Made by a program: the position numbers and the translations under genes | NCBI GenBank assembly: GCA_944386975.1 | Contig: CALXDC010000023.1 | Location: 1-41,412 of the forward strand | Length of the DNA: 41,412 bases | Reading direction: 5' to 3' | From: an uncultured Oscillospiraceae bacterium | GTDB lineage: Bacteria; Bacillota; Clostridia; Oscillospirales; Oscillospiraceae | Part shown: one piece after another, positions 23,755-30,609 of the stretch | Layout of the letters: each line of letters begins with the position of its first letter | How positions within the stretch are numbered: position 1 is the stretch's first letter | The notes under the pieces: model-generated | The model's database searches: none | What the model was told of the DNA's origin: nothing | The model's input: only the letters and a program-made list of their open reading frames with translations

Positions 23755-24144
23755 TCAGGCAAACAGCCGCCGGAAAATGGGCTCCAGGTCCGTCTCCGGC
23801 TGGTGCAGGGAAATGAGATTCACCACGGCAGTCCAGGCTCCCCGGACCTCCGGCCCCTCCAGGGCCGCCGCGTCGCAGACCCCCGCCCGGGTCACCGACA
23901 GGGTGCATCGGGTCTCCCCGCAGGAGAGGAGAGCCTTTACGTGGCCCAAAACCATCCCCTCCACCGCCACCGCGGCGGCCAGGTCCAGAAGGACTGCCCG
24001 GCCCCGGGCGAGGGCCTCCTCCCGGTCCATCTCCCCGCCGGCCATGTCGCCGGTGCGGCTGAGAACCAGGGCGCTGTCCACCACCTCCTCCCCGTGGTGG
24101 TGGTGGTGATGGTGGTGGTGGTCATGCTCGTGGTCGTGATTCAT
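23755..24144 (-). CDS. Small poly-histidine protein coupled to CobW
   Basis: A 129-aa protein not recognised as a family. It opens with a remarkable metal-binding head: MNHDHEHD followed by nine consecutive His. The rest is a compact alpha/beta-looking domain with Cys in LLSCGETRCTLS and AGVCDAAA and a C-terminal helix. Start ATG 24144 overlaps the CobW stop (ATGA), so the two proteins are made together. Since CobW GTPases deliver metals, a metal store or receiver (Zn, Co or Ni) for the adjacent UROD proteins is a fair inference. The longer open frame upstream of 24144 overlaps CobW and was not used. Confidence 0.75.
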   Translation of the reverse strand: MNHDHEHDHHHHHHHHHGEEVVDSALVLSRTGDMAGGEMDREEALARGRAVLLDLAAAVAVEGMVLGHVKALLSCGETRCTLSVTRAGVCDAAALEGPEVRGAWTAVVNLISLHQPETDLEPIFRRLFA

Positions 24145-24737
24145 ACGGTTCCCCCCTTCCAGACCGCCTCCAGCCGCCGCCACAGCCCTGTCTCCCCCGG
24201 GGCCGCGATCGGCAGCACCGGTGCGCCGGGACAGTAGGCGCTGATCTGGGCCAGGGTCTCCTCCGTGGGAGGCGCGATGTCCGTCTTGTTCAGCAGCACC
24301 ACATCCGCGTCCCCCAGCTGGCTGCGGATCACCGTCTCGCAGGCCCGCACCAGCACCGGCCACCGGGCCGCGTCCGCCACCGCCAGGGTGTGGACGGCGG
24401 GAGGCGGACCGTCGTAATCCTCGAAGGCCGCCCGCATGTCCTCCATGAGGGCCAGCCCCGTCAGCTCCACCAGGACCCAGTCCGGGTGGAGGGTGTCCTC
24501 GATCTCCTTCACCGCGTCCAGAAAGACGCCGGAGATCTGGCAGCAGACGCAGCCGCCGAAGAGAGGGGTGATGTGGACCCCGGCGCCGCTGAGGGTCTTG
24601 TCGTCGATGCCGGTGGTCCCGATCTCATTTTCAATCACCGCCGCCGTGAGGCCGAGGCCGTCCATCTCCCGCAGCAGCCCGTTGAGTACGGTGGTCTTCC
24701 CGCCGCCGAGAAAGCCGCCGATGAGCAGAATGTCCAA
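24141..24737 (-). CDS. CobW/P47K-family GTPase, short form
   Basis: A 198-aa G3E GTPase. Seen: Walker A GGFLGGGKTT near residues 7-16, ENEIGTTGIDD (switch region), the metal-binding GGCVCC, VLVELTGLA, and the specificity motif NKTD. It ends soon after the GTPase domain and lacks the C-terminal CobW_C domain of long members such as YjiA. The start is TTG 24737, after GGGAGGTGA with about 7 bp spacing; no in-frame ATG fits as well. It begins 7 bp after the stop of the first UROD gene and overlaps the poly-His gene. Its place between two UROD genes suggests it loads Zn or reactivates/loads a corrinoid for them (inference). Confidence 0.88.
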   Translation of the reverse strand: MDILLIGGFLGGGKTTVLNGLLREMDGLGLTAAVIENEIGTTGIDDKTLSGAGVHITPLFGGCVCCQISGVFLDAVKEIEDTLHPDWVLVELTGLALMEDMRAAFEDYDGPPPAVHTLAVADAARWPVLVRACETVIRSQLGDADVVLLNKTDIAPPTEETLAQISAYCPGAPVLPIAAPGETGLWRRLEAVWKGGTV

Positions 24738-24743
24738 TGCGCC

Positions 24744-25829
24744 TCACCTCCCCAGCAGCTTCCGGCTCTCCTCATAGATCACGTCGGTGTAGAGGGTGGG
24801 GGCCGCCCAGCTGGCGGACAGCACCGGCTTTTCCTCCATGTGGGGGCCGTACTTCGCCACAAACCGCTTGGCCGACGCCACCACCTCCGCCTCGGGGGTG
24901 AGGGGGCTGATGTCCTTGATATCCGCGTTGATGCCGAACATAATCTTGTCGCCGTAGCCCTCGTAGAGGGAATCGACGTCGCAGATGTTCTGGGGGGTCC
25001 ACATGTCCACGCCCGTCTCCACGATGCCCTCAATGAGCCGATCGTTCTTTCCGCAGGAGTGGAGCTCCACCAGGATGCCCCGCTTGTGGCAGGACTCCAC
25101 CACCCGGCGGATGTAGGGCACGATCATCTCCCGGTAGGTCCCCGGGGAGAAGAAGGAGTCCCGCTGGGTGCCCGCATCGTCGTGGAAGCAGATGCAGTCA
25201 ATGTCGTACCACTTCTTCAGCCGCTCCAGAAGGGCGTCGTAGAAGTCCGCCAGCTCCCCGAAAAACTCGTGGATGGCGTCGGTCTGGTCCTCGTCGATCA
25301 GGGCCACAGCGGCCTCCTCAAAGTCCATGAAGGAGATGAGCCGCTCGAAAAAGCCGGTGAAAAACCAGTACTGGGTGGTCAGGTCCTTGGTGAGATAGGT
25401 CCGGTTCTTCTCCGCGCTGCCCGCCCAGTCCCAGCTGTCCGGGTCGGGGAAGCGGACGAAGGCCCGCCAGTCGTTCATGTCCTTCAGAAGAGGACGGCCC
25501 TGGGCGGGCATGGAGCCCCCCGCCAGCTCCTCGTAAACCCAGGGGATGCCGAAGTAGTCGGGACCGCCGTAGTCTTTCGGGTCGAAGGGCGCATACTCCA
25601 GCACCAGCCCCTTGGCCACCGGGTCCGGCAGGGCGCTGGGGAGGAAGCAGATCATGTCGCCGTATTTGGGAATCCACAGAGGTCCCTCCCGGCGAAGGGC
25701 CCGGAGCAGGTTCTCCCGCTGGGTGATAGGGGTGTTGTAGTACCGCTTGGCGGTGGGCAGACGGGGGTGGATGGGGGTGAACTCCAGGTCGTAGCGGAGC
25801 TCCTCCCGGCTGAAGGCTGGTGCGGACAT
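24744..25829 (-). CDS. Uroporphyrinogen-decarboxylase-family protein, likely corrinoid-linked methyltransferase (first copy)
   Basis: A 361-aa TIM-barrel protein of the UROD superfamily and the first gene of the cluster. Seen: PITQRENLLRALRREGPLWIP near the N-terminus (the usual opening of MtaA/MtbA-like members), CICFHDDAGTQRDSFFSPGTYREMIVP mid-protein, and the Zn-type motif LHSCG at about residues 256-260. The late Cys of MtbA-type Zn sites is not seen (the region reads LSASWAAP). It is clearly diverged from the other UROD copy, so the pair may do two half-reactions or form a heterodimer (inference). Start ATG 25829 follows AAAGGAG. The message probably has a leader of up to about 170 nt. 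Confidence 0.82.
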   Translation of the reverse strand: MSAPAFSREELRYDLEFTPIHPRLPTAKRYYNTPITQRENLLRALRREGPLWIPKYGDMICFLPSALPDPVAKGLVLEYAPFDPKDYGGPDYFGIPWVYEELAGGSMPAQGRPLLKDMNDWRAFVRFPDPDSWDWAGSAEKNRTYLTKDLTTQYWFFTGFFERLISFMDFEEAAVALIDEDQTDAIHEFFGELADFYDALLERLKKWYDIDCICFHDDAGTQRDSFFSPGTYREMIVPYIRRVVESCHKRGILVELHSCGKNDRLIEGIVETGVDMWTPQNICDVDSLYEGYGDKIMFGINADIKDISPLTPEAEVVASAKRFVAKYGPHMEEKPVLSASWAAPTLYTDVIYEESRKLLGR

Positions 25830-25933
25830 GGGGCGTTCTCCTTTCTGCCGAAGGGCGGTCCCTCCGGTCTTTTGATGGGGGCGTCAGTTTTTTCTTTGAA
25901 TTTTGTATGAATCTTAGATTATTCAAGGTTTCC

Positions 25934-25962
25934 TTGACTTTGCCTTCTGGAGTTTGTAAAAT
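25934..25962 (+). promoter_or_regulatory. Promoter candidate for the PucR-type regulator
   Basis: TTGACT (25934-25939), 17-bp spacer, TAAAAT (25957-25962), giving a leader of about 245 nt before the start at 26214. Confidence 0.6.
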
Positions 25963-25998
25963 AGAACTAAGAACAGGAGATGAGGAACCATTCTCTCT

Positions 25999-26017
25999 TG
26001 TATAATTTGATTATACA
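25999..26017. promoter_or_regulatory. Inverted-repeat operator candidate between UROD cluster and PucR gene
   Basis: TGTATAAT, TTG, ATTATACA: perfect 8-bp arms. Each arm contains a TATAAT, so the minus-strand copy (26015-26010) could be the -10 of the UROD operon. It lies downstream of the plus-strand promoter. A second repeat, GCGCAACA (26050-26057) with TGTTGCGC (26080-26087), is nearby. Confidence 0.55.
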
Positions 26018-26213
26018 GGAGGAAATGCGCCGGGAGAAGCCTGAGAAGTGCGCAACATTTCTTCCCCGCCGCCCACAGTTGTTGCGCGGGCCCTCCCCCG
26101 CCGCCTGATTTCCTCCCTCCTTCCCCGCCGTCTCCCCGCCGGTTGGGGAGAGCGCGTCAAAGTGTGCAGTTCGTCGGAAAAAATGGTCGGTTTGTTGCGT
26201 AAGGAGGCCCGCC

Positions 26214-27728
26214 ATGTTTATCACCTCTCAGATGGTCTTTCACCTGCTCTCCCGGCGGTACCCGGTGTACCCCTGGGAGGGCGCCTCCGGCGGCGTTCCC
26301 GTCCGGATGGTCCAGCTCTACCGGGGACAGGCTCTGGAGCGGGAGCGGCTGTACCTGCTGGACGAGCTGACGGACTTCTCCTCCGTCCCCGCCGGGGAGG
26401 GCTGCGCCTTTCTCATTCTCTCCGGCGCCCCCATGAAGCTGCCGGAAACCTTCCGGGGCTCGGACGCCGCCTTTCTCCCCGAGGGGGTGGGCAAGCTGGA
26501 TCTCTTCGACGAGGTGAACGCCCTGCTGGCGGCCCTTGCCCAGTGGGATCTGGACCTGCGGGACGCCTGTGCCCGGGGCGCTCTGCCCCAGGCGCTCATG
26601 GAGCTGGGGGAACAGTTTCTGGAGGTCCCCCTGGTACTCTACGACGGGGAGCGCCGCCTGACCTGCGGAGCCGGAGACCGCATCGCCGGGGACGCCTACG
26701 ACCTCTTTCTGGATGCGGGTTACCGGCTCCACCCCGGCAGCGAGGCGGTGTTTCTCTACCCCTGGGAGGGAGGAGAGGGACAAACCCTCTGTAAAAATAT
26801 CCTTCTGGACGGAGAAGCCGCGGCCGTGTTTCTGGCACTTTTCGGCCGGGAGATGGTCCCCGCCGGAGAACGGGATCTCTTCGCCCATCTGGCCCGATAT
26901 GTGGCCGCCGCCTATCTCAGCGACGTGGGCTGCGGCCGTGTCTGCCGGAAGAACGACCAGCAGCACAAGGCTCTCTCCCGCATTCTCTACCGGGAGAACT
27001 ATCGGGCGACCCCGGAGGACCGGACCGCCCTGGCCCGGTACGACTGGCGGGAGGACCACGAATACCTGGTGGTGTTTCTGCAGCCCATCTGGCAGGCGGG
27101 CTCCGTGCTGGACGGATCCTATCTCCGCTGCAGGCTGGAGGGGGATTGGCCCGAATCCTGCGTGCTGCCCGACGGCAAGGACTTCGCCTGGGTCCTCAAC
27201 CTGACCCGGGGCGGCGTCCAGCCCCCCGCGGTGCGGGAGTATCTCACCGCCTTCATCCGGGAGCACATGCTCCGGGCGGGACTCAGCAACCCCATGGCCG
27301 GATTGTCGGGCCTTGCCAACCTCTACCAGCAGTCCTGCGCCGTGCTGTCCATTGGCCTTCGGAAAAACCCCCAGCGGTGGCTCTTTTCCTTTGGGGACTA
27401 CCTGCTGGACTACATCTTTGAGAAGTTTTCCTGTGAGCTGTCGGCGGAGCAGGCCATCCACCGGGGGGTCTACCGGCTGATGGCCTACGACGCGGAGAAC
27501 GCCACCGACTACATTGAGACGCTGAAAACCTACATCGCCCACCAGTTCAACGCCTCCCTGGCCGCCGAGGAGCTGTTTGTCCACCGCTCCACCTTTCTGC
27601 GGCGGCTCCACCGGATCGAAGAGGTGGGAGGGCTTCATCTCGACGACCCCGACGAGATCCTTCATATCATGATCTCCCTCCGGCTCTGCCAGCTGCTGTC
27701 CCCCCGCCAGGCCCGGAGCGTATCGTAG
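26214..27728 (+). CDS. PucR/CdaR-family transcriptional regulator
   Basis: A 504-aa regulator. Seen: a variable N-terminal sensor region (about 1-290) and a C-terminal PucR-type helix-turn-helix at about 435-495 (ATDYIETLKTYIAHQFNASLAAEELFVHRSTFLRRLHRI and ILHIMISLRLC), the pattern that defines the family. Between them lies a GGDEF-like CdaR domain without catalytic motifs. PucR proteins usually activate catabolic genes on sensing the substrate. It is transcribed away from the UROD/CobW/GPH operon with an inverted repeat between, so it is the likely activator of that operon. ATG 26214 follows AAGGAGG. Confidence 0.82.
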   Translation: MFITSQMVFHLLSRRYPVYPWEGASGGVPVRMVQLYRGQALERERLYLLDELTDFSSVPAGEGCAFLILSGAPMKLPETFRGSDAAFLPEGVGKLDLFDEVNALLAALAQWDLDLRDACARGALPQALMELGEQFLEVPLVLYDGERRLTCGAGDRIAGDAYDLFLDAGYRLHPGSEAVFLYPWEGGEGQTLCKNILLDGEAAAVFLALFGREMVPAGERDLFAHLARYVAAAYLSDVGCGRVCRKNDQQHKALSRILYRENYRATPEDRTALARYDWREDHEYLVVFLQPIWQAGSVLDGSYLRCRLEGDWPESCVLPDGKDFAWVLNLTRGGVQPPAVREYLTAFIREHMLRAGLSNPMAGLSGLANLYQQSCAVLSIGLRKNPQRWLFSFGDYLLDYIFEKFSCELSAEQAIHRGVYRLMAYDAENATDYIETLKTYIAHQFNASLAAEELFVHRSTFLRRLHRIEEVGGLHLDDPDEILHIMISLRLCQLLSPRQARSVS

Positions 27729-27803
27729 CCTCCGCCGTCCACACCAGGCAAAGTGGTTTCCCCCCGGCTTTGTCCGCCGGGTGCGCTGCCAGCGGGAGAT
27801 ATG

Positions 27804-27843
27804 GAAAAAACACCCCGGCAGTCCCTTTGTGGGACCGCCGGGG
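27804..27843 (-). terminator. Terminator of the 27857-28426 gene
   Basis: CCCCGGC-GTCCC stem with one bulge pair around TTTG. On the minus strand it is followed by TGTTTTTT (A-run at 27805-27810 on the plus strand). It lies 14 bp beyond the stop codon. Confidence 0.85.
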
Positions 27844-27856
27844 CGGGAAGGGCTGT

Positions 27857-28426
27857 TCAGGTATCCTCGTCCTCCGGGCAGTAGGTGGGCCGTACCCAGG
27901 AGAGGGCGTTGTACTCCTCACAGGTGACCTGCAGAGCCGGGTCCTTCTGCAGGGCCTGCAGGCTGGAGGTCTTTACCTCAACCCCGACGTAGATCCTGGT
28001 TGATCCCCAGCCCTCCCGATAATCTCCCAGGAGATGCCCGGCGGTGACGTCCTCGTCAGCGGAGAAGCCGCCGCTATGGAAGCGGATCTCCACGGTTTCG
28101 CCGCTGGTGAGCAGGACGGTGATGCAGTAGTAACCCTCTCCACCCAGACCATCCTGGACCCTCACAGGGCCGGTGAGGCGCAGGGTCTCCATCATCGGAC
28201 GGAAGGGGTTCTCCTCACCGGGAATGTCGGAGAACACCAGGTATCTGACGCCTGGCGGTGAGGCCTCACAGGCCACCGCCTCCACCTCGGACCAGCGGAA
28301 GGATGTGCGCTCCTCTGCCTCGTCCCGCATGCGCCAGCCAGGCAGATAGAAGGTCAGCCCCATGTAGAGCAAAAAGAGGAAAATCAGAGCGATTACGGTG
28401 ATCCAGAGAATTTTGTTCGTTTTCAT
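27857..28426 (-). CDS. Hypothetical protein with N-terminal membrane anchor
   Basis: A 189-aa protein not recognised. Residues 1-26 form a short basic start (MKTNK) and one strong hydrophobic helix; the rest is an extracytoplasmic domain rich in strands, with two Cys in the C-terminal third. There is no lipobox, so it is probably an uncleaved anchor. Start ATG 28426 is chosen for AAAGGGGGTCG upstream; the frame extends 33 bp further but without a binding site. It is monocistronic, with a clear terminator. Composition matches the core genes, so it probably belongs to the chromosome rather than to the element on its right. Confidence 0.65.
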   Translation of the reverse strand: MKTNKILWITVIALIFLFLLYMGLTFYLPGWRMRDEAEERTSFRWSEVEAVACEASPPGVRYLVFSDIPGEENPFRPMMETLRLTGPVRVQDGLGGEGYYCITVLLTSGETVEIRFHSGGFSADEDVTAGHLLGDYREGWGSTRIYVGVEVKTSSLQALQKDPALQVTCEEYNALSWVRPTYCPEDEDT

Positions 28427-28764
28427 GCTGTCGACCCCCTTTGTAAAATAGAATATCACCCATCTTCCTGGTTAAATGATACCATACAAATGATAATTTG
28501 AAAAGAATAATTGGGAAATTTGCTCAATATAAATCCATCCCCGGGAACGGCAGGACCGCTCCCGGGGATGGAACGTGTTTTCCCTTGCACCGGGTATCGT
28601 CCGGCGGCTGCGGCCCAGGAGCAGACGCATCCGTCAGGGCCGGGGACACCCGGACCCGTATCATCGTCCTGCCCGCCGAGTAGACGGTCAAACACCCCTC
28701 CGCTTCAAACAGGCTGAAAAAATCGATATTTTCAATGGTTGAGGCAGCAGCAGGAGAACTGGCA

Positions 28765-28960
28765 AACCGGCCTTCTGGCCGGCGGCGCATTTGCGCCGTA
28801 CGAGCGTTTTACCGTAGGCAAAATCTCGGCGGACTGCCGCCGCAGCGGCGTTTCGGAGCGCAACCGCCCGCAGGGCGGCTCTTAGCGCGGAGATGGCGAA
28901 TTCACTTCGCCCGAGCATTTCCATCACCGGAGGGTGGAGCCGCCTTGCGGGCGGCGGAAC
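28765..28960. repeat. Mosaic of short GC-rich hairpins, interspersed-repeat candidate
   Basis: Consecutive small palindromes: CGGCGCA/TGCGCCG, GCCGC/GCGGC, CCGCCC/GGGCGG, GGCGAA/TTCGCC and GCCGCC/GGGCGGC, each with a 2-5 nt loop. They are separated by non-repetitive spacers of 10-40 nt and end at the terminator at 28963. The layout is that of REP/BIME-like intergenic repeats. Whether it recurs in the genome cannot be seen from one window. Confidence 0.55.
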
Positions 28961-28962
28961 CC

Positions 28963-29005
28963 AAAAAAGAAAGACATCTGCTTTCAGCAGATGTCTTTCT
29001 TTTTT
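28963..29005. terminator. Perfect 20-bp bidirectional terminator
   Basis: Arms 28963-28982 and 28986-29005, loop TTC. Six A at the left and six T at the right make it work on both strands. It stands alone, far from any stop codon. Confidence 0.85.
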
Positions 29006-29181
29006 GGAATGTGTTGATAAAAAAGATACACCCTCCAAAGCCTTGCGGCGCAATGGATTGCGAAGTTGTCACATCAACGGTTCCGCTTTTTTGTCAAAAT
29101 GAGGGTAGGCAATTCGAACCCCCGTCCCTGTCAGTGAGCGATTTCAGTTGAGATACTTCTGTTCCAAGAAATCTGAGTACA

Positions 29182-29730
29182 TTATCTTGCCGTGTCTCCG
29201 CGTTTCTTTTTCTTCTCAGCTTTGTCTACCTGCTGCATATCCGGGAAAAAATAACTGGCCATCTTGCGCATACCATCAAAATCCGTATCGTCGGGGCAAA
29301 TCACCGAAATCAGCATTGCGTCGGAGATCCTTTTCCCACCGACATTGCGGTACAATTCGATTGTGCTGCCCCAGTAGCCATCGCTGCCAGTATGGATCTC
29401 GTCCGAACGGTCATCAATGGAGAGGAGATAGCTGGCCGTGTCTACACCTATCGCTTTCTCCTTTGCCTTCTGGGAATTGTACATCATCCCATCCAGATAT
29501 GTTTCCATGGCTTTGGCCGGAGCCAGGAACAGTTCCATGTTCCGCTCCATAAAGCCTTCCACTTCTTTGCTTTCCCGTTCCTGCAGCACCAGACGGGCTT
29601 CAAAATGCTCGGGTGGCTGATAGTCAACCACGAGGCTCTGCAGCTTTCTCCCTTTGAACTGTTCAAAATAGAGCGGGTCCCCAAAGACAATATGTTTGGG
29701 GCATGGAATCTTGTAAGTCTCTTTTCTCAT
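29182..29730 (-). CDS. Hypothetical protein, mobile-element cargo
   Basis: A 182-aa soluble protein, not recognised. Seen: a conserved-looking opening KETYKIPCPKHIVFGDPLYFE, an acidic middle, a GSDGYWGSTIELYRN segment, and a Lys-rich C-terminus (DKAEKKKKRGD). No signal peptide or membrane helix. Start ATG 29730 has GAGAGG 9 bp upstream; an in-frame TTG lies 6 bp earlier. Its base composition is lower in GC than genes to the left. It is the leftmost gene of the element and lies beyond the terminator of the metallophosphoesterase, so it should have its own promoter. Confidence 0.7.
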   Translation of the reverse strand: MRKETYKIPCPKHIVFGDPLYFEQFKGRKLQSLVVDYQPPEHFEARLVLQERESKEVEGFMERNMELFLAPAKAMETYLDGMMYNSQKAKEKAIGVDTASYLLSIDDRSDEIHTGSDGYWGSTIELYRNVGGKRISDAMLISVICPDDTDFDGMRKMASYFFPDMQQVDKAEKKKKRGDTAR

Positions 29731-29762
29731 TGTCAAATACCTCTCTTATCATAATTTAAGAT

Positions 29763-29806
29763 AAAACAGGAGGCCGGCGCTTCAGCTGCCCCGGCCTCCT
29801 GTTTTG
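29763..29806. terminator. Terminator between the metallophosphoesterase and the 29182 gene
   Basis: AAAACAGGAGGCCGG, loop of about 14 nt, CCGGCCTCCTGTTTT. A perfect 15-bp stem usable on both strands; on the minus strand it ends the metallophosphoesterase gene. Confidence 0.9.
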
Positions 29807-29832
29807 TCTTATATCTGTCAAGTTTGCCTGCC

Positions 29833-30582
29833 TCATTTCAGCCGTAGAATCTGTTGATATAACAGGACGTGTTTCTGACGAAGCACCAGATTGCTATGGT
29901 AGTGCCCGAAGAAGTGATATTTAAACTGGCACCGCTGGCAGACTTCTTCCAGGAAATCTGTCAGGGCATCCGGTGTAGAACGCTCTCGGAGCAGCTCATT
30001 CTGAATGCTGGTGGGGGCGCAGTGGGTGATGATGTAGTCCACCTTCCAACCACCCCGGTCCAAATTGCTTCTGGCCTCCTCGTACTCCTCCTTGTCGGGG
30101 AGCTCCTCCTTCCACCAGGAGCGGTGGTTCACCCGGAACAGCGCCCCTTGGGTGTTCAGTCTCTGGAATTTCTTTAGGAACAGCGGATCGTCCGGTTCCA
30201 GGATACCGTCCTGGATATCGTGGCTGCTGGCTCCGCCCATGGTGAAGATGCGCTTCCCACCCAGCTCAAACACCTGGCCCCGTTCCAGCATGAGCACCGA
30301 TGGGCGGATGGGCCGCACCTTTCCGCCATGCCATTTCTCCAACGGATAAGTACGCAGGGCATCGTAGTTCTCATGGTTGCCGGGGACGAAGGCCGTGGTA
30401 AAGGGCCGCTGTTCCAGGAAGTCCAAACCATCGTTATCCCGCTTGTCTCCGTACCACACTCCTCCAAAGTCTCCGCACACCAGGACAATGTCCTTCTTGG
30501 TCATCGTCTCCTGCTCATAGAAGGATTCCGGGAGAAACCGTCTGAAATCTCCGTGCGTGTCGCCTGTCAAATATATCGCCAT
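29833..30582 (-). CDS. Metallophosphoesterase (calcineurin-like)
   Basis: A 249-aa cytosolic dimetal phosphoesterase. All family blocks are visible: GDTHGD (residues 7-12), VCGDFGG, PGNHEN, ITHCAPT and a final GHYHSN. These bind two metals (Mn/Fe/Zn). The family covers protein phosphatases, nucleotide phosphodiesterases and nucleases; the substrate cannot be told. The start follows AAGGAGC. It lies 27 bp downstream of the last recombinase gene on the same strand and could be read from that operon. Such genes are frequent cargo in clostridial integrative elements. Confidence 0.87.
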   Translation of the reverse strand: MAIYLTGDTHGDFRRFLPESFYEQETMTKKDIVLVCGDFGGVWYGDKRDNDGLDFLEQRPFTTAFVPGNHENYDALRTYPLEKWHGGKVRPIRPSVLMLERGQVFELGGKRIFTMGGASSHDIQDGILEPDDPLFLKKFQRLNTQGALFRVNHRSWWKEELPDKEEYEEARSNLDRGGWKVDYIITHCAPTSIQNELLRERSTPDALTDFLEEVCQRCQFKYHFFGHYHSNLVLRQKHVLLYQQILRLK

Positions 30583-30609
30583 AATAGTAAGCTCCTTTTC
30601 CTGCTTTGT

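Larger units (their letters stand above)
28460..29181. other. Junction region without convincing genes
   Basis: Contains a perfect 12-bp inverted repeat (28535-28546 with 28560-28571; loop 13) without a T-run, a hairpin-rich stretch (28765-28960), a terminator (28963-29005), and AT-rich sequence from 29006 on. Open frames cross it on both strands but are built from the palindromes and carry no ribosome binding site I trust. The base composition drops to its right, so the left end of the mobile element probably lies between 29006 and 29180. Confidence 0.55.

Noticed and set aside
24060-24130. GTG/CAC triplet repeat as a microsatellite
   Set aside because: It is the codon run of the poly-His protein read on the other strand.
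25830-26000. Cobalamin or other riboswitch in the leader of the UROD operon
   Set aside because: Expected because of the corrinoid theme, but no B12-box-like or other conserved core was seen.
26025-26108. 27-codon leader peptide in front of the PucR gene
   Set aside because: AGGAGG is only 2 nt from the ATG, too close for normal initiation, and the peptide has no attenuator-like codon run.
28535-28571. 12-bp perfect inverted repeat as a terminator
   Set aside because: No T-run follows on either strand and no gene ends there; kept only as an unexplained hairpin.
29101-29130. tRNA-like T-arm (GGGTTCGAAT on the minus strand), as a tRNA or tmRNA 3' end
   Set aside because: The T-stem does not pair properly, and no acceptor, D or anticodon arm is found. 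At most a remnant att site.
28524-29151. Open frames on both strands in the junction region
   Set aside because: They are built from palindromes and low-complexity translation, lack ribosome binding sites, and run through a perfect terminator.
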